Shown piece after piece: positions 1-13,100 of a DNA stretch of 64,000 nucleotides. Under the pieces are notes generated by a model. The model made no database searches. It saw only the letters and a list, made by a program, of their open reading frames with translations, and had not been told where the DNA came from. This stretch comes from Bugula neritina (taxonomy: Eukaryota > Bryozoa > Gymnolaemata > Cheilostomatida > Bugulidae): the NCBI GenBank assembly GCA_964035545.1, contig OZ037766.1, positions 2,724,501-2,788,500 on the forward strand. Reading direction: 5' to 3'. Numbering within the stretch: position 1 is the stretch's first letter; each line of letters starts with the position of its first letter. The translations under genes and the position numbers were made by a program.

Positions 1-74
1 ATAGCAGTATACCACTTGTGGGTGACACTTTAAACTTTTCTTCACTTCTTTATATTGATGTATTAGAAACTCAC

Positions 75-3000
75 TTAGGAAATTTATACTTGGCTCCCAG
101 CTCAGCTTCAGGGTCCTACAACAACGTCCCAACAAGTTGAGTAATACTAAGAATCTTGTACTAAATGGCAGTGCACAAATAGAACAAACTGACAGTAGCA
201 TTATATTATATATAACAATTTAATAAAATATTCATTACAAAGCCTTGCAACACAATATATTGGGCAAAGATAAACTATAATAACCCTTAAGATTCTACCA
301 GAAGCTGAACTTACTGCCTTCCTGATGGCCCGTAGAGCGGTAGGTGCAGTGAACATGGAGGCCACATTGTGCTCGCTGAGCACACGGAAGAAGGCGCTAC
401 TGTCTGGGGTGCCTACAGGCTTACCCTCGTATATCACCGTCGTGTTACCATGCAGTAGCGGAGCGTAGCAAATGTACGAGTGACCAACTATCCAACCTAA
501 ATCAGATGCCGACCACCATACCTAGAGAATAGAGAGCAGAGCACCATGTCAACACCATACGATATGTGTGAGACAGTTGAGTGAGACACAGTTGAGTGAG
601 ACACAGTTGAGTGAGACAGAGTTGAGCGAGACACAGTTGAGTGACATACAGTTGAGCGAGCCAGTTTAGTGAGACACAGTTGAGTGAGACAGAGTTGAGT
701 GAGACACAGTAGAGTGACATACAGTTGAGTTAGACAGAGTTGAGTGAGACAGAGTTGAGTGAGACAGAGTAGAGTGAGACACAGTTGAGTGAGAGAGTTG
801 AGTGAGACAGAGTTGAGTGACATAGTTTAGTGAGACAGTATACAATGTAATTAGAAACGCACCTCGCCTGGATTCATGCCATATAGAGCATTCATAGACC
901 AGGTAAGAGCCACGGCATGTCCACCATGACTTCTAACTACCCCTTTGGGTTGTCCTGTAGTGCCAGATGTATAGAGTATATAGAGAGGGTGCTGAGAGTC
1001 AACTGGTACACAGTCTACGGGTTTTGCCTTGCTCATTTCATCTTGATAACATGACTGGTGTGACTTCAGCTCTACTTTATCTAGCTGAATAGACAAGGTC
1101 ATATCAATGTCAAGTCAAGATTGAATCAAAAGTCAAAGTCAAGTTGGGTTTGTGTAGAGATCATATTAGTGTGCCGTTGATGTTAAGCTTATTGCAACTT
1201 GAATATATTAATAGATATACTGATATATATTACTATATTACTTATATATATTACTAGATATACTGATATATATTACTAGATAGTAGATATACTGATATAT
1301 ATTACTAGACATACTGATATATATTACTAGATATACTAATATATATTACTAGATATACTGATATATATTAATAGATATACTGATATATATTAATAGATGT
1401 ACTAAGATATATTACTAGATATACTGATATATATTACTACATATTATACTGATATATATTACTAGATATACTGATATACATTACTAAATATACTAAAATA
1501 TATTACTAGATATACTGATATATATTACTAGATATACTGATATATATTACTAGATATACTGATATATATTACTAGATATACTGATATATATTACTACATA
1601 TACTGATATATATTACTACATATACTGATATATTATTAGATATACTGATATATATTACTAGATATACTGATATATATTACTAGATATACTGATATCACAT
1701 ACCTGAGGTCTATTGAATATGATGACTTCAGGGTCAATGTGTTCAGGGGTCAACTCTAAGGCTTGCTCTACTATAGGAACATAGGCTACGGTACGACTAG
1801 GTTCCACGCCACAACTAGCTGTCACTATGACTTTGGGCTGTCAACAGTAAGAGTAAGGTTGACTGTATGCCAGGGAGGTTAATTTACTTTGCTCTCAGTC
1901 ACTCTCAAAACTCAATGCCATCACTTTACTTTAAAATAGGTTGTAAGGTTTCACTATTTTAAAACAATTCCAACAATTCGTACGTCTCTATTGAGCCTAG
2001 CTAGCATGAAACTGTCTTTTTTTTTACAAAATTAGGGTTCATAGTAGCAATAAGCAAAGTTGTTCTGTACAGATTCTATTTAGATTTATCTTTTCTTAAT
2101 TGTTTGATACCTTCCCAAGCTTATGTAAATAACTTGTTCAAGTCAATATAGAAAATCTGGAGTGGTAACTGGGTGTCAAATGCAAACTTTTCTACACGCC
2201 AATGTCATACATGTAAATGGTAGAAAACAAATGATTGTGGTATTATGAATCATCACTCTACCATGAATTATCCATGAAAGTCATATTAGCATGAATTAGT
2301 CTTTTGACTTCGTGTTTGTACATACATATAATATTGATACTTCACCACACTCTGAGTAGTGGACTGAGAGTTACATGACTAATACTCAGAGTAAAAACAC
2401 TAACTTGGCAGTGAGAGAGTCTGACAGAAAGTTCTTTAGCAGAAAATCCTCCAAACACCAGGGAGTGAACTGCCCCGACCCTCGCACAGGCCAACATAGT
2501 TACTAAGGCTTCAGGTATCATTGGCATGTATATCACAACACGATCACCTGACTTCACACCTTTCTGGGTCAACACGCCAGCCATTAGGGACACCTGATGA
2601 GATATGAACACAGAACCTTAACATTTCTAAATACAAGTTGTAAGCAAAATTAGCTCATACTTTAGTTCACTGACCAGGATTTGCATAAAATAAGTTGATT
2701 GTGTGTTATTGTATTTACTTTGCAGCAAAAGTGAAATACGTTATGTTTTCACTTCAGATTACAGTTATTTTCACCATTTAAGAGCAAAGATTCTGTAGTG
2801 ATTGTATGAATTTTACAGATAAGTGTAAAAAGGAAGTTTATAGCTCTAGACCTCTGTTAATAAATCTTTATATGTGAGCTTAGCCTGAGAGTTTGTCACT
2901 GGACTATCATGTATTACAGCAGTCTGCTCTCCCCGCCCTTCCAACACATGGCGATCAACAGCGTTGTAGCAGGTGTTCAATTCACCACCAATAAACCTGT

Positions 3001-3620
3001 AAGATGTTTAACATCCATGGTGAGTTTATTTTTGTAAATTCAGCTTCATGCAAAATGGTAGGTTTGACTGAAGTTTTCAGAACCACAGATTCTAAAACCA
3101 ATAAATCGTCTAAAATAACTTTCGCATATGCCCAATATGTATGTTTTGAAATGTATTTTCATAATTAAAAATAAAGGATATATAATTTCTTTTTTAAAAC
3201 TCAAGTAAATATGTTGTTTTCATACAACTATAAAACAGGACAGGACAGAGCGGAGATAGGTGAGAATAAATGTTTTATGGTTTATAGCACAAGTAATACA
3301 TTTATTGTATCAACTTTGTCACACCGATTACATGCATGTGATATAGAGAGAGCACTTTATATACACCTAATGTAGTCACCAGTAAAGTAGTCCCCATCTT
3401 ACCACCGGCCAGGAGCATGCTGTGAAGTATCTACTACTTTTTTCCAAGGTTTAAACCAAGTGATATTCTGTGAAACTTCAGCCCAGAAATCAGCCGGTTT
3501 TTCAGTTGAACCTCTAAAAGCTGCTTCATAACGGTCAAACTGATGAGCTGAACAAAATAGTCTGTGCCGATGGTTGTTTAGTGTCTTGACTCCTTTTTGT
3601 AATATACTTTTACCCGCCAT
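75..3620 (-). CDS. ACSS3: ACSS3-like short-chain acyl-CoA synthetase (propionate-CoA ligase type), 5' part of gene
   Basis: Seven coding exons read on the minus strand: 3403-3620, 2852-2996, 2405-2593, 1703-1837, 863-1084, 315-521 and 75-115. All have GT/AG borders and the phases join in frame, giving about 385 residues from ATG at 3620. The protein has the acyl-CoA synthetase N-terminal segment ([16 protein letters not shown]), then the AMP-binding domain with the ATP-binding loop [15 protein letters not shown] in exon 5 and the block [19 protein letters not shown] in exon 6. From family knowledge, ACSS3 activates propionate or other short acids to acyl-CoA with ATP in the mitochondrial matrix. 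The N-terminus ([11 protein letters not shown]...) is basic, compatible with import but not proof of it. The adenylate-forming C-terminal half is outside the window. Introns 4 and 5 hold minisatellites. ACSS1/2 are less likely, because the motifs [15 protein letters not shown] and [10 protein letters not shown] match ACSS3 better from memory. Confidence 0.9.
567..838. repeat. 15-bp minisatellite in ACSS3 intron 5
   Basis: About 18 imperfect copies of a 15-16 bp unit resembling GAGTGAGACACAGTT. The array ends about 24 bp from the donor of exon 5 (GT at 861-862). Open frames across it are artefacts of the repeat. Confidence 0.9.
1199..1694. repeat. AT-rich 21-22 bp minisatellite in ACSS3 intron 4
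   Basis: Roughly 22 copies of a unit resembling ATACTGATATATATTACTAG. The array starts within about 8 bp of the donor of exon 4 (GT at 1701-1702, minus strand). Confidence 0.9.
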
Positions 3621-5773
3621 GTAGTAGATCACTTAACTTGGATCTAAAGTCTGAATCTACAATATCCAAACAAATTAGGTTCATAAACGTAAAGGCATTT
3701 TCATACATTATGCTTTGTATTGCATGACAAGGCCATAAAAATTTTGATTAAAAATTTTGCAATGCATGTCTCAAAGTTAGTTTACAATAATCATGATGAT
3801 AATCATAATCAAAGAGTGTGAAAAGCAAAAATAAAACTAATAAAACAAAGCTAGAGTAACTTTTAACATAAACTCATAATAGTAGTAAACTTTCTTTCAG
3901 TCTAGATTATAACTTTACACACACATAATAATTTCAATTGACATATTTCTAGAAACAAAAACAACCAAAGCATAAGATTCTTAAACTGATAGTGATACAG
4001 AATAAAAGGGCGAGTTAATATTCATTAGTTGTAACAGCTTTTGATTATGACTGCATATTCATATTGGTATATTTTAAATTATATTTTTATATTCAAAAAT
4101 TTAAGTCAGCTCAGACTAAAACATCAACTTAAAGTTGGCTTTTTACCCCCTCTGACTTTGTCTTGATTTGGTTTTACAACAATAATTAATATTACTATTT
4201 TTATTACTTTTCTTCCAATTTTGAATATAATTTTATGATTTAAATTTTTCAGTTTTCAGACCTAAGGGTTAAGACTTAAGAGTTAGACAAAGAGCCTGTT
4301 GCCGTTTAAGTTGTAGGCTTGGCAAACTTTAAAACTGAAATTTTGCCTATATAGAAATTCTGCCAACATAAATTTACACCTGTCATACTATAAAAATAAT
4401 GATCACTAAGGTAAAATTTGTAACGTATAAATTATAATACTAAATAAGTAAATTAGTTGGACGAAGAGCTGTGCAGAGTTGCAAGAAGTAATACAATATT
4501 ATAGCCTATGGTTGTAAAACGAAATTAGCCTTTAAAACTGTAAACTGGATGCGCTGGCGACGGTGTTTTTAATTTAAAAGACGAAATATAATATGTATGT
4601 CGATTGATGAAAGGGCGCGTGAGTTATCTCAAATACCTCTCCAGTTGTTACAATATATTATTAAACTAGCGGACTTAACATTTTCTTTTATTAAGATAAA
4701 AGCAACTCAAATTATAACCTTTGTTGCATTCGGTCATTTTGAAATCATTTTTTTCTTCCAGAAAACTCGATAAAAACGGGCCTGTTGCAGTTTCTTGTAA
4801 GTACTAAGTTGTAAGTTTGTCTATCTTTTTGCTCATAAGTTTTTAAGTATCATTTTTATTAAAAATAGCAATAGCTGCACGTTGGAATTGTGATTGTGGT
4901 GCTGATACTTATAAGTTTACGACTTAGTAAAGTAAAAGTTGTAGCAAACTGAAACTGCAAAGTCAAACTGCAAAGTGAAAGTCAAAGGGAAATAATTATA
5001 ATATTAGTAATACTAATAGAATTTAATAAAATATTATAGCGTTGTCGTTAAAAATTAAAATCGAATTTAAAACATTGACTCAAAAATAAGATGACTCTAA
5101 GTGGTTTACTAAAAGTTAAAAGTTACTGTTATCTGTTATGGATTATGATTATCATTATCCTTATGAATATCATTATGGTTATTGGATATTCATAATGATT
5201 TAGTTATACAGGTACTTATACTCAACTTATACTTATAATTGTACTTAGTATTATAGTTATAGTATGAATAACTATTGATAGCCACTATGACTATCCTGTA
5301 TTATAAATTCCTATGAGTACTGACTACTAGTACTACAAGTCAAAGTAAAAACTAAAAGTAAATCAATATGAATATCACTGGATAAGGCAGGTAGTTTCTG
5401 TTTTAAGACTCTAGCAAGTTGATATCAGTTAAGATGTGTGGTTATGGTTGTCTTACTTTGCCTTAAGACTCAAGTAATAAGTAGTCAATTGTTTTTATAT
5501 GCCGCTTCATTTATTATTAATAAGTTGTTCAATAGACTTGGCATTTCTGTTTCTTTGTGACCTCTGTTATTTGCAATTGATAAACAACAAAAATGTTGAA
5601 CATTGTCATAATTTGATTCATGTGATGGTAATTACTCCAGTAATGTTATTTTTGTTTGTTATCATTTACTTTCTGTCAACAATGTGATAATTTTGATCAT
5701 TTGTGAAAAAAGATTGTTTTGGTCAAAGTAGATTGTATTGGTAAAAGCAGAACCTTTTTGTTAGACAAAAAAG
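3621..5773. promoter_or_regulatory. Intergenic region between divergent ACSS3 and FKBP genes
   Basis: A 2.15-kb AT-rich interval between two start codons that face away from each other, so it should contain both promoters and 5' UTRs. I see no convincing coding exon, TATA box or repeat array. A short imperfect inverted repeat lies around 5150-5205 (TATGAATATCATTATGG and its neighbour TTGGATATTCATAATG). The core promoters cannot be located by eye. Confidence 0.5.
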
Positions 5774-8700
5774 ATGGAAGACTCTGTCCCAGCTACTGAT
5801 CCTAATGTAGTGCCCGAGGAGCTTTTGCAGGGGGCAGTAGATGTTTCAAAAAGTCAAGATGGAGGAGTTCAAAAGGTGAATCTCAAAAATATATTATATA
5901 TGCGAATTTATAAGTTGTGCTCAATTTATTACAGTGGTGAGAATAGAAATCTGGTAGTCATTAGATATTGGTATACAAAATTTTATCTGTTTTAACTTAC
6001 TAACCGCAATACAAAAACCAAATGCTGCTGCACTGTAAGTTCTACATTGTTGCTTTTTGTTATCAACATTGTTAACGATCTTGCAAGAATTTAAAACTTG
6101 TATTTAAAATTTAATTCAAATGTTCAACAATAGATGCGTCTATGCTCACTTCAGCTATTAAAATATCGTTTCTTTACCTGAGAATTTGGGACAAACATTA
6201 AGCATTACTAAAATAACTTGTACTGGTATTGCATGTTATGTGTAGTTAATAAGTAGAATATAGTATGTCATATTTTGCTTCTTCTGACTTTTTATTTCAG
6301 ATTTGCGTTGCGTTGTGTCATGTAATCTTTCACTGGTATCATTCAGGTTATTTTAAAAGAAGGTACGGGTGAAGAGTCGCCCGGTATCGGGGATCAGGTT
6401 GTTGTCCATTACGTAGGAACTCTGGCTAACGGCTCCAAGTTTGACAGCAGCAGAGATAGAAATGATAAGTTCAAGTTCAAGCTGGGTCAAGGTATAGATA
6501 ACTCCTTCTTTGTACATCACTACGTACCACATTGTGAGAATAAAGCTTCTAGAATTGGTTCATGTTAATATTGTGCTGTGTTTCTGAGAGTTGAATGCAG
6601 TATTTGACTGATGACAGGTCAGGTGATCAAGGCGTGGGATGACGGTGTCGCCTCTATGAAGAAAGGGGAAGTTGCTCGTCTCATTTGCCGATCGGACTAC
6701 GGCTACGGTAAAACCGGGTCTCCGCCCAAGATTCCTGCCGATGCTACTTTGGTTTTTGAAGTTGAACTCTTTGAATGGAAAGGTATGTTTCTGATTCACC
6801 CTATAAATAGTTCTGTACTGTAAATCTTGGATCAAACGAAATGTGTTGGTTATTGGTTATCTATTGGTGTTTGCTTATGTTAAAATGTTGCAAAAGCTGC
6901 AAAGAGACCACTACTTTATTGCCTGCAGCAATGCATTGTGGTGTATATCCTGCTGTCTTATGAACCTTATACTGTTTGAGATGGTTATGCTGCACGTATT
7001 GTTATGATAGGTGAAGATTTATCAGAGGAGTCTAATGGTGGAATACTGAGAAGTATACAGGTTGAGGGGACGGGTTATATTACCCCTAACGACGGGTCCT
7101 TAGTCAAAGGTAAAAACTCGGTCAATAGCAATTTTAGTAAACAAGTTTTAAGCTGATTAAAGCTGTTTTTTATGAAAAAATGTTGATTTAAACAAAATAA
7201 ATAGCATTTGGTCTTATCAAAATATGATTCCCAAGTTGCGTGTTGGCACAGCTCTATAAATTATAATCATTATTAGGCTGCACATCACTACGTTGTTGTT
7301 TAAATAAATCTATCATATGCAGCTGCTCATGCTTTGCCCCTGAACAAAAAAGATAACTCTCATTAATGTTTCAATAATGAAGTTCAAAAGAAGTTGTCTG
7401 TCCTTGAGTATTGCTGGTCCTGTTTGTCTGGCAGCAGAGTTTTTGTCTATCAATTATAGGATATTAATATTTACTTGAAGTCTCTTGTTGGCCAACCATA
7501 TAATACTGTATTCATATCATATAATACTGTATTTCTACCATATAATCCTGTATTTCTACCATATAGTACTGTATTTCTATCATATAATACTGTATTGATA
7601 TCATGTCACGCAGTGGAAGTGAAGGGCGTATATGATGGTCGTGTGTTTGATGAGAGGACAGTTTCTTTCACCATCAGCGATGCTGTGGAGGAGAAGCTGC
7701 CTGACGGCTTTGACGTGGCTATCAAGAAGTTTAAGAAGGGGGAGTCCTCTAAACTCACCCTCTCTCCCCAGTATGGGTTAAGTTCTGAGGCTTTGAAAGA
7801 ACACAATATACCAGAAGATGCTACCATTCAGTATGAGGTGAGTTCACTATATGCAGCAGAGGAGGGTGTACAGGGGTGTAGTGTGTAAAGGGGTGTTCAG
7901 GGGTGGAGTATGTAAAGGGGTGGAGTAGTCTGTGTACTATATAGCAGATGCTAACTTCCAACTAGCTATGCTCAACTATGTAATTATTTTGTGAGATTTT
8001 TCAATTGATTAAACCAACCTGCCTGTATTTAGTTGCCGTTACATACATACAGTGTATATTGTGGTGTGGGAACTGTAGATTTTCTCATTGGAGAATACAA
8101 CTCCTAATTATTCTCAGACTAACAAGTTGTAATATGTATTCTAAATGTTGTGGAAGGATTACTGCGCTGTACACGATGTATGTTCTCTATACTTACATTG
8201 CTACAGTTTTCACCTGATATATTAGTACTCTACTCACACAGGTGAAGCTGGTCGACCTGGAGAAGGCAAAAGAAAGCTGGGAAATGGAACCTGATGAGAA
8301 GCTGTCCCAGTCCGAGTTGGCCAAGTCTAAAGGCACTAATCTGTTCAAGGTGGGAACATTTACCTATTTATACACGTGTGTTAATTACATCAGTAATTGA
8401 ATTTGAAAGACAAAGTCTGTATATATATACACAGCTTTACCTACTAAGTTGAACCTCAGTCTACTACACAGATGTCTATACTTGGTTCTCAGTTGGTATT
8501 GTCTTCCCCCGACAGAAAGGAGAGCTGGCGAAGGCCGTGAAGAAGTACCTCATAGTCATCAAGTGGCTGGATGACGACGAGAACTTCAGTGAGGAGCAGA
8601 AGGCGGCCCGTGTCTCTCTCCGACTAGCGGCGCATCTCAACTGCGCCCTCTGCTATATCAAGCAGGAGAAGTGGCCTGAGGCTAAAGCGCAGTGCAATGA

Positions 8701-9612
8701 AGCATTGAGCTTTGATGAGCAAAGTGAGAAGGCGCTGTTTAGAAGAGGCCAGGTGAGGTGCAATGCGTGTGAAGGGGCCAGACAGGGTGGTTTTATTCCA
8801 TGACATGAGCTGTTGGTGTTCCACCTGATTCTTGTGTCACAGAGTAGACACCATGACACAGTCTTTATAATATATAAAGATTTTAACAACATTTTGTCAT
8901 TTCTTGCATTTTATTAAGAGATAACTTGTTGACTGTGGGTTTGGGGTTGTGTACCTACGATACAGCCATCTCTGCTCGGAGATATGGATCATAGAATAGC
9001 TAATGTACTGAAAAATATAAAAACAATCTGTAGGGTGTAGATTGTAAAATAATGTTTTTATAATGTTATTTTATATGTAATGTATGCTGTATCCTGTTTT
9101 CTATTCATTTTATTTATATGTGATGTCACCACCTTCGCTGGAATAATTTGTTGTGATATATTTGTATTTGTATTACACTGTTACCTCTGCAATGTTACAT
9201 AAAAAACATAAACATGATATTTTAGTACAGCCTGTAGTAACATGTTTCTTCATGTTTCCGCAGGCATACATGGGCACGAAGGACTGGGTGGAGGCCCGGT
9301 CAGATTTTCAGGCTGTCCTAAATATAGATTCCAACAACAAGACAGCCAAGAACCAGCTCATCATAGCTGAGCACAAAGTAAAGCAGGAGAGAGAGCGGGA
9401 AAGGAAGCTGTACGCTAGTATGTTCACCAAGATGGCCGCTGGTGCTGGCGATTCTAAACCCACTCAGGTTGGCGTTAAGATGTCTTGGAATATTGATAAT
9501 ACATTTTCCCCGATGCTTTGCATAATATTTGAATTTATTTTGGCCAAGACAATCTCCAAGTTGAATGTGTTTGTTGTAGAACCCAGACTCGCTGCCAGAC
9601 ACGGCTGTATGA
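5774..9612 (+). CDS. FKBP4: FKBP52/FKBP59-like peptidyl-prolyl isomerase with TPR domain (Hsp90 co-chaperone type)
   Basis: Nine coding exons: 5774-5875, 6347-6491, 6618-6782, 7011-7109, 7614-7837, 8242-8349, 8516-8752, 9264-9467 and 9580-9612; 438 residues, all phases consistent. FK1 (about residues 33-137) keeps the PPIase pocket: [33 protein letters not shown] and FEVELFEW cover the Tyr, Phe, Asp, Val-Ile, Trp and Tyr positions of the family. FK2 (about 140-250) is degenerate in the pocket, as usual for the second domain. Three TPR-type helical repeats follow (about 265-400), with [31 protein letters not shown] and YMGTKDW. From family knowledge such proteins bind the Hsp90 C-terminus by the TPRs and act in the cytosol and nucleus. 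The last exon is tiny (ten codons); without splicing at 9468 the frame runs on to 9656 instead. FKBP5 versus FKBP4 cannot be separated in an invertebrate. Confidence 0.93.
7497..7603. repeat. 21-bp tandem repeat before FKBP exon 5
   Basis: Five copies of a unit resembling CATATAATACTGTATTTCTA, ending about 10 bp before exon 5 (acceptor CAG at 7611-7613). Confidence 0.85.
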
Positions 9613-10189
9613 CATCAGACAGACGGCGGCAGGCAGCGCTAGAAAGCATGAGCTAGGAAAGCACATCTGTTGTAACGTCGTAGACTAGTCCGTTAAGAAA
9701 TGTATTACTGCATTCATTTTATCGTTCAAAGGCCTTGGCTTTTGCATTTCTCCTTTATCTATGCTGTTGTATTGTTGGTACGTTCCTTTGATGTTAAATA
9801 ATGTACATTTTTATTTGAACAAAATGAAATTATAATGTAAAGTTTATAAAGCATATATATATTCTGGTCCATTTTCTGAGCTCTCAGGTAAGGCAACTAT
9901 AAAAAGCAAATGATTAGAAACTTTGCGGCATATCTAGATATCTTGTCTATAAAAAGCTAATGTAAAAATATGATCATATAATAATATATCTACAAATTCA
10001 TTGAAAAAGTGCATAAAATATTAGGTAAACCTAGCAGATGGGGTCAATCTCAAAAGACCTATCTAACCTAGTTAACAGTCCTGTACAATACTAATGAGTT
10101 AGATGTTATCAACTACAGAAATTTCCTCCTAGCACTAAGATGCCAATGCATCAGAGTGTGCCAGTATCAGAATTTATCGCTAGACTAAC
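9613..10189. other. Convergent 3' interval between FKBP and lectin-receptor genes
   Basis: The two genes are tail-to-tail. The stretch should carry both 3' UTRs. A minus-strand AATAAA (TTTATT at about 9810-9815 on the plus strand) could serve the lectin receptor. No clear AATAAA for the FKBP gene was noticed. No other coding exon is visible. Confidence 0.5.
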
Positions 10190-13100
10190 TCATGCACCTG
10201 TCATATGATCCACTATATTATCAAGAAGAGCGATATTAGCCTGTTGTGTTGTATTAGTGCCAGTAGAAAAGTGGGGGCTGCCCACACCCATCTCCACACC
10301 GCTGTCGCAGTTTTCCGGGTGCGTTGATGTGTCAACACTGAGTTGTCTCTGAAGAGTAGAATACGTCTGCTGAGAGTATGAGGGGCCGCTGCGTGGAAGT
10401 GTTCGGTCTTTATTAATCTAAAATATTTACAGTAGAAATATGTCACCGACTTTGCCTATATTTAATTTAAATTTTCACTCGAAACTTTTGTTTTCATGAA
10501 TGGCAATCCGAATTTGATTATCACTGAAAGCATAAATTTTGAAGAAATGAATAATGGGTGTTGAACTAGTGCTGATGTAACCAGGGCCCAGCTGAGTGAG
10601 CTGTTCAACAGACAGCTGGCTACGGCAGAAATTTCTGCAGTGAAAATACTTTCACATATGAATAACTTCGGTTATACTTGTACCTGTGAGATATACAGTA
10701 ATAATATACTTATACCTGTAAAATTCTACCTGTATGGTGTACACAGTCAAATACTTGTGAGAGACTCGGTCATAATTATACCTGTGAATATAAGGGATCT
10801 GGTGCTCTTTTTCGAATACGTTTAGGTGGGCGTTTCTTAGGCGGTGGGGGTGGAGGAAGTGCAGGTAGGGTCTCGAGTGGTGGAGGCGGTGGGAAAGGCA
10901 CATCATCGACATCTGAAAGTGAAGTGGCAGCAGGATTTTATAGGAAGAATGCTTAGCAGGCAGACTTAGCAGATACCAGCCATTAGTAGCAGAAGCCGAG
11001 GGGGAGAAATAAGCATTAAGTTACTTTTACTAACCAACCTTTAATAGTAGAAAAATTCTAGAAATATTCAAAAATACTGTGCTTAGCTTGTTTAAAAACT
11101 TCAGCATACCCATATACATACAATTAAGTTTATATCGATATTTTGAGGTAGGTGCAGCAATGGAGAAATTGAGCCTGTGTTCTAGATTAGAAATGTAGCA
11201 TAAGAAGTTATGTTCTCAAAAGATTTTCAACCCGTACGCACCCAAACCAAAATTTATTAAAACAAATTAAAGACCTTGGGCTATTTCAATTTCTTCACTT
11301 TTGCTTCTAAATGGATATTTTGTGGCAAAGTTTTGAGTAGAATAATTCAGTTACGTGGTTAGGTGAATACAAACCTGACTCGGGTTTAAGTATGGGCTTC
11401 ATCTTAGGAGGCACTGCTGGGGGCACCCTAGTTGACACACTAGAGGCGTTGGATCGTCGGTCTAAGGTGAATGTATTGACTTCACTGCTTGCTATGCTGT
11501 TCTGGGAGTCATGTGACTGTAACAAGGAAAGACAACTCTATGTGGTGGGAATAATAAAACTACAGCCTACGCTGTTAAAAATACAACTCACAATAATTTT
11601 TTTTAAACTTTTCATAGTCAGATTAAAAAAAAAATTAAGACTCTAACCTAATTCCCATAACATAAATTTTAGTTTCTACAGGTGATAATCTTGACCAACA
11701 TGTATTTCTGAGTTTAACTTTTTCACAAAACTAACCTTTGCTCTTTGCAGGGTGACTACTTGTGATTGCGCAGGAACATACAACGGCTGTTCTATAGATG
11801 CTCTGGGGTCTAACGGCACATTGTGTATAATATCAATCTCATCAGTTTCATTCTTTTCTCTCATCTCCACCATGGAACCTCCATTTTCGGTTACTACTTT
11901 TTCCCACTCTTCTGTTGGGTGACTGCTTCTTTGTCTGCCAAGTGTGCCATTACCCAGCGTCTTGTACAACCTCTTTTCTTCTACAGGGTCATAGAACTTG
12001 GGCTGCTTCTTTTTCTGTCTCCTAAAATTACCGATAGTAAACAAGAGTGCTAAATTGTATTAAGAGGCTTTAAAAACCTGAAGGTTAATGAAAACTTGTT
12101 GACAAAACAATACCAGTGTCTTTATAGCTGCATGTTTTGGAAAAGTTAGGGAAAGATGCACATGTTGAATACTACATTGAATCAAAAGTTAACAAGACCG
12201 GACATTTAAATGAGAAGCTCTCTGCCGCATTCACATCCATTTATGAGGGGAATTTTAGGAAGCTGCAAGAAGCTGTAACAATGATTCGATTGAAAGCAGT
12301 ATTACACACATACGATAGCCGAGGATGCACATGTATGTATATACTCTACCCGTATTTGAATGTCAATTCGGACATTCCTCCTGCCCTTTAACACAGTATA
12401 ATCAAAATATTAAAATGGTTAATCATTTGAAAGCCATGTTTGATTCAAATATAATTTTTTGTACAATTTTTGAAAGTTCAGTTCAACTTCGAGTGCACAA
12501 GTTTTAGTGAAGCACAATGGCGAATGGTGAACAGAATACGATCAACAAACTTACCTCCTGACCAACATGATTACTATGAGCACAATTCCAAAAATAACCA
12601 GAGCCGCCAGTATGTAGGCACAAATCAGGACAGCTTTGTATTGTCTCACATTTATACCTGTAAAACAATGAAATGCTGAGACAAACAATTAGTCGAAAGT
12701 TTCAGAAATAATTAGATTTAAAATTACATTTAAGATTTAAAATCACAACTATAATATATGATAGATATCTATATTGAATAAAGTATTGCGGTTTAAATCA
12801 GTTTGACTAGCTAGTAAATATCATGCAGTCATAGTTATGTGCTCTATAGGGTGATATAGCAGACGTCTTTTACTAGTCGGTGCAGATGCAGCATGCATTT
12901 TCTAGAATCTTCTTAATGTTTACTGGTCTCTGGTTTTAAAATAATCAAGTGCAGAGCCTCCATATGGGCCACATGTTTAAACATGGAAGCAATCTCCTAA
13001 CAAAAACCACTTAGTTTAGTCACACTTCTTGTATATAGTTAAAAACCTTAAAATTTCTTGATTCTAATTAATACAGCATTTTGTAGGCTGTGAAGTATTA

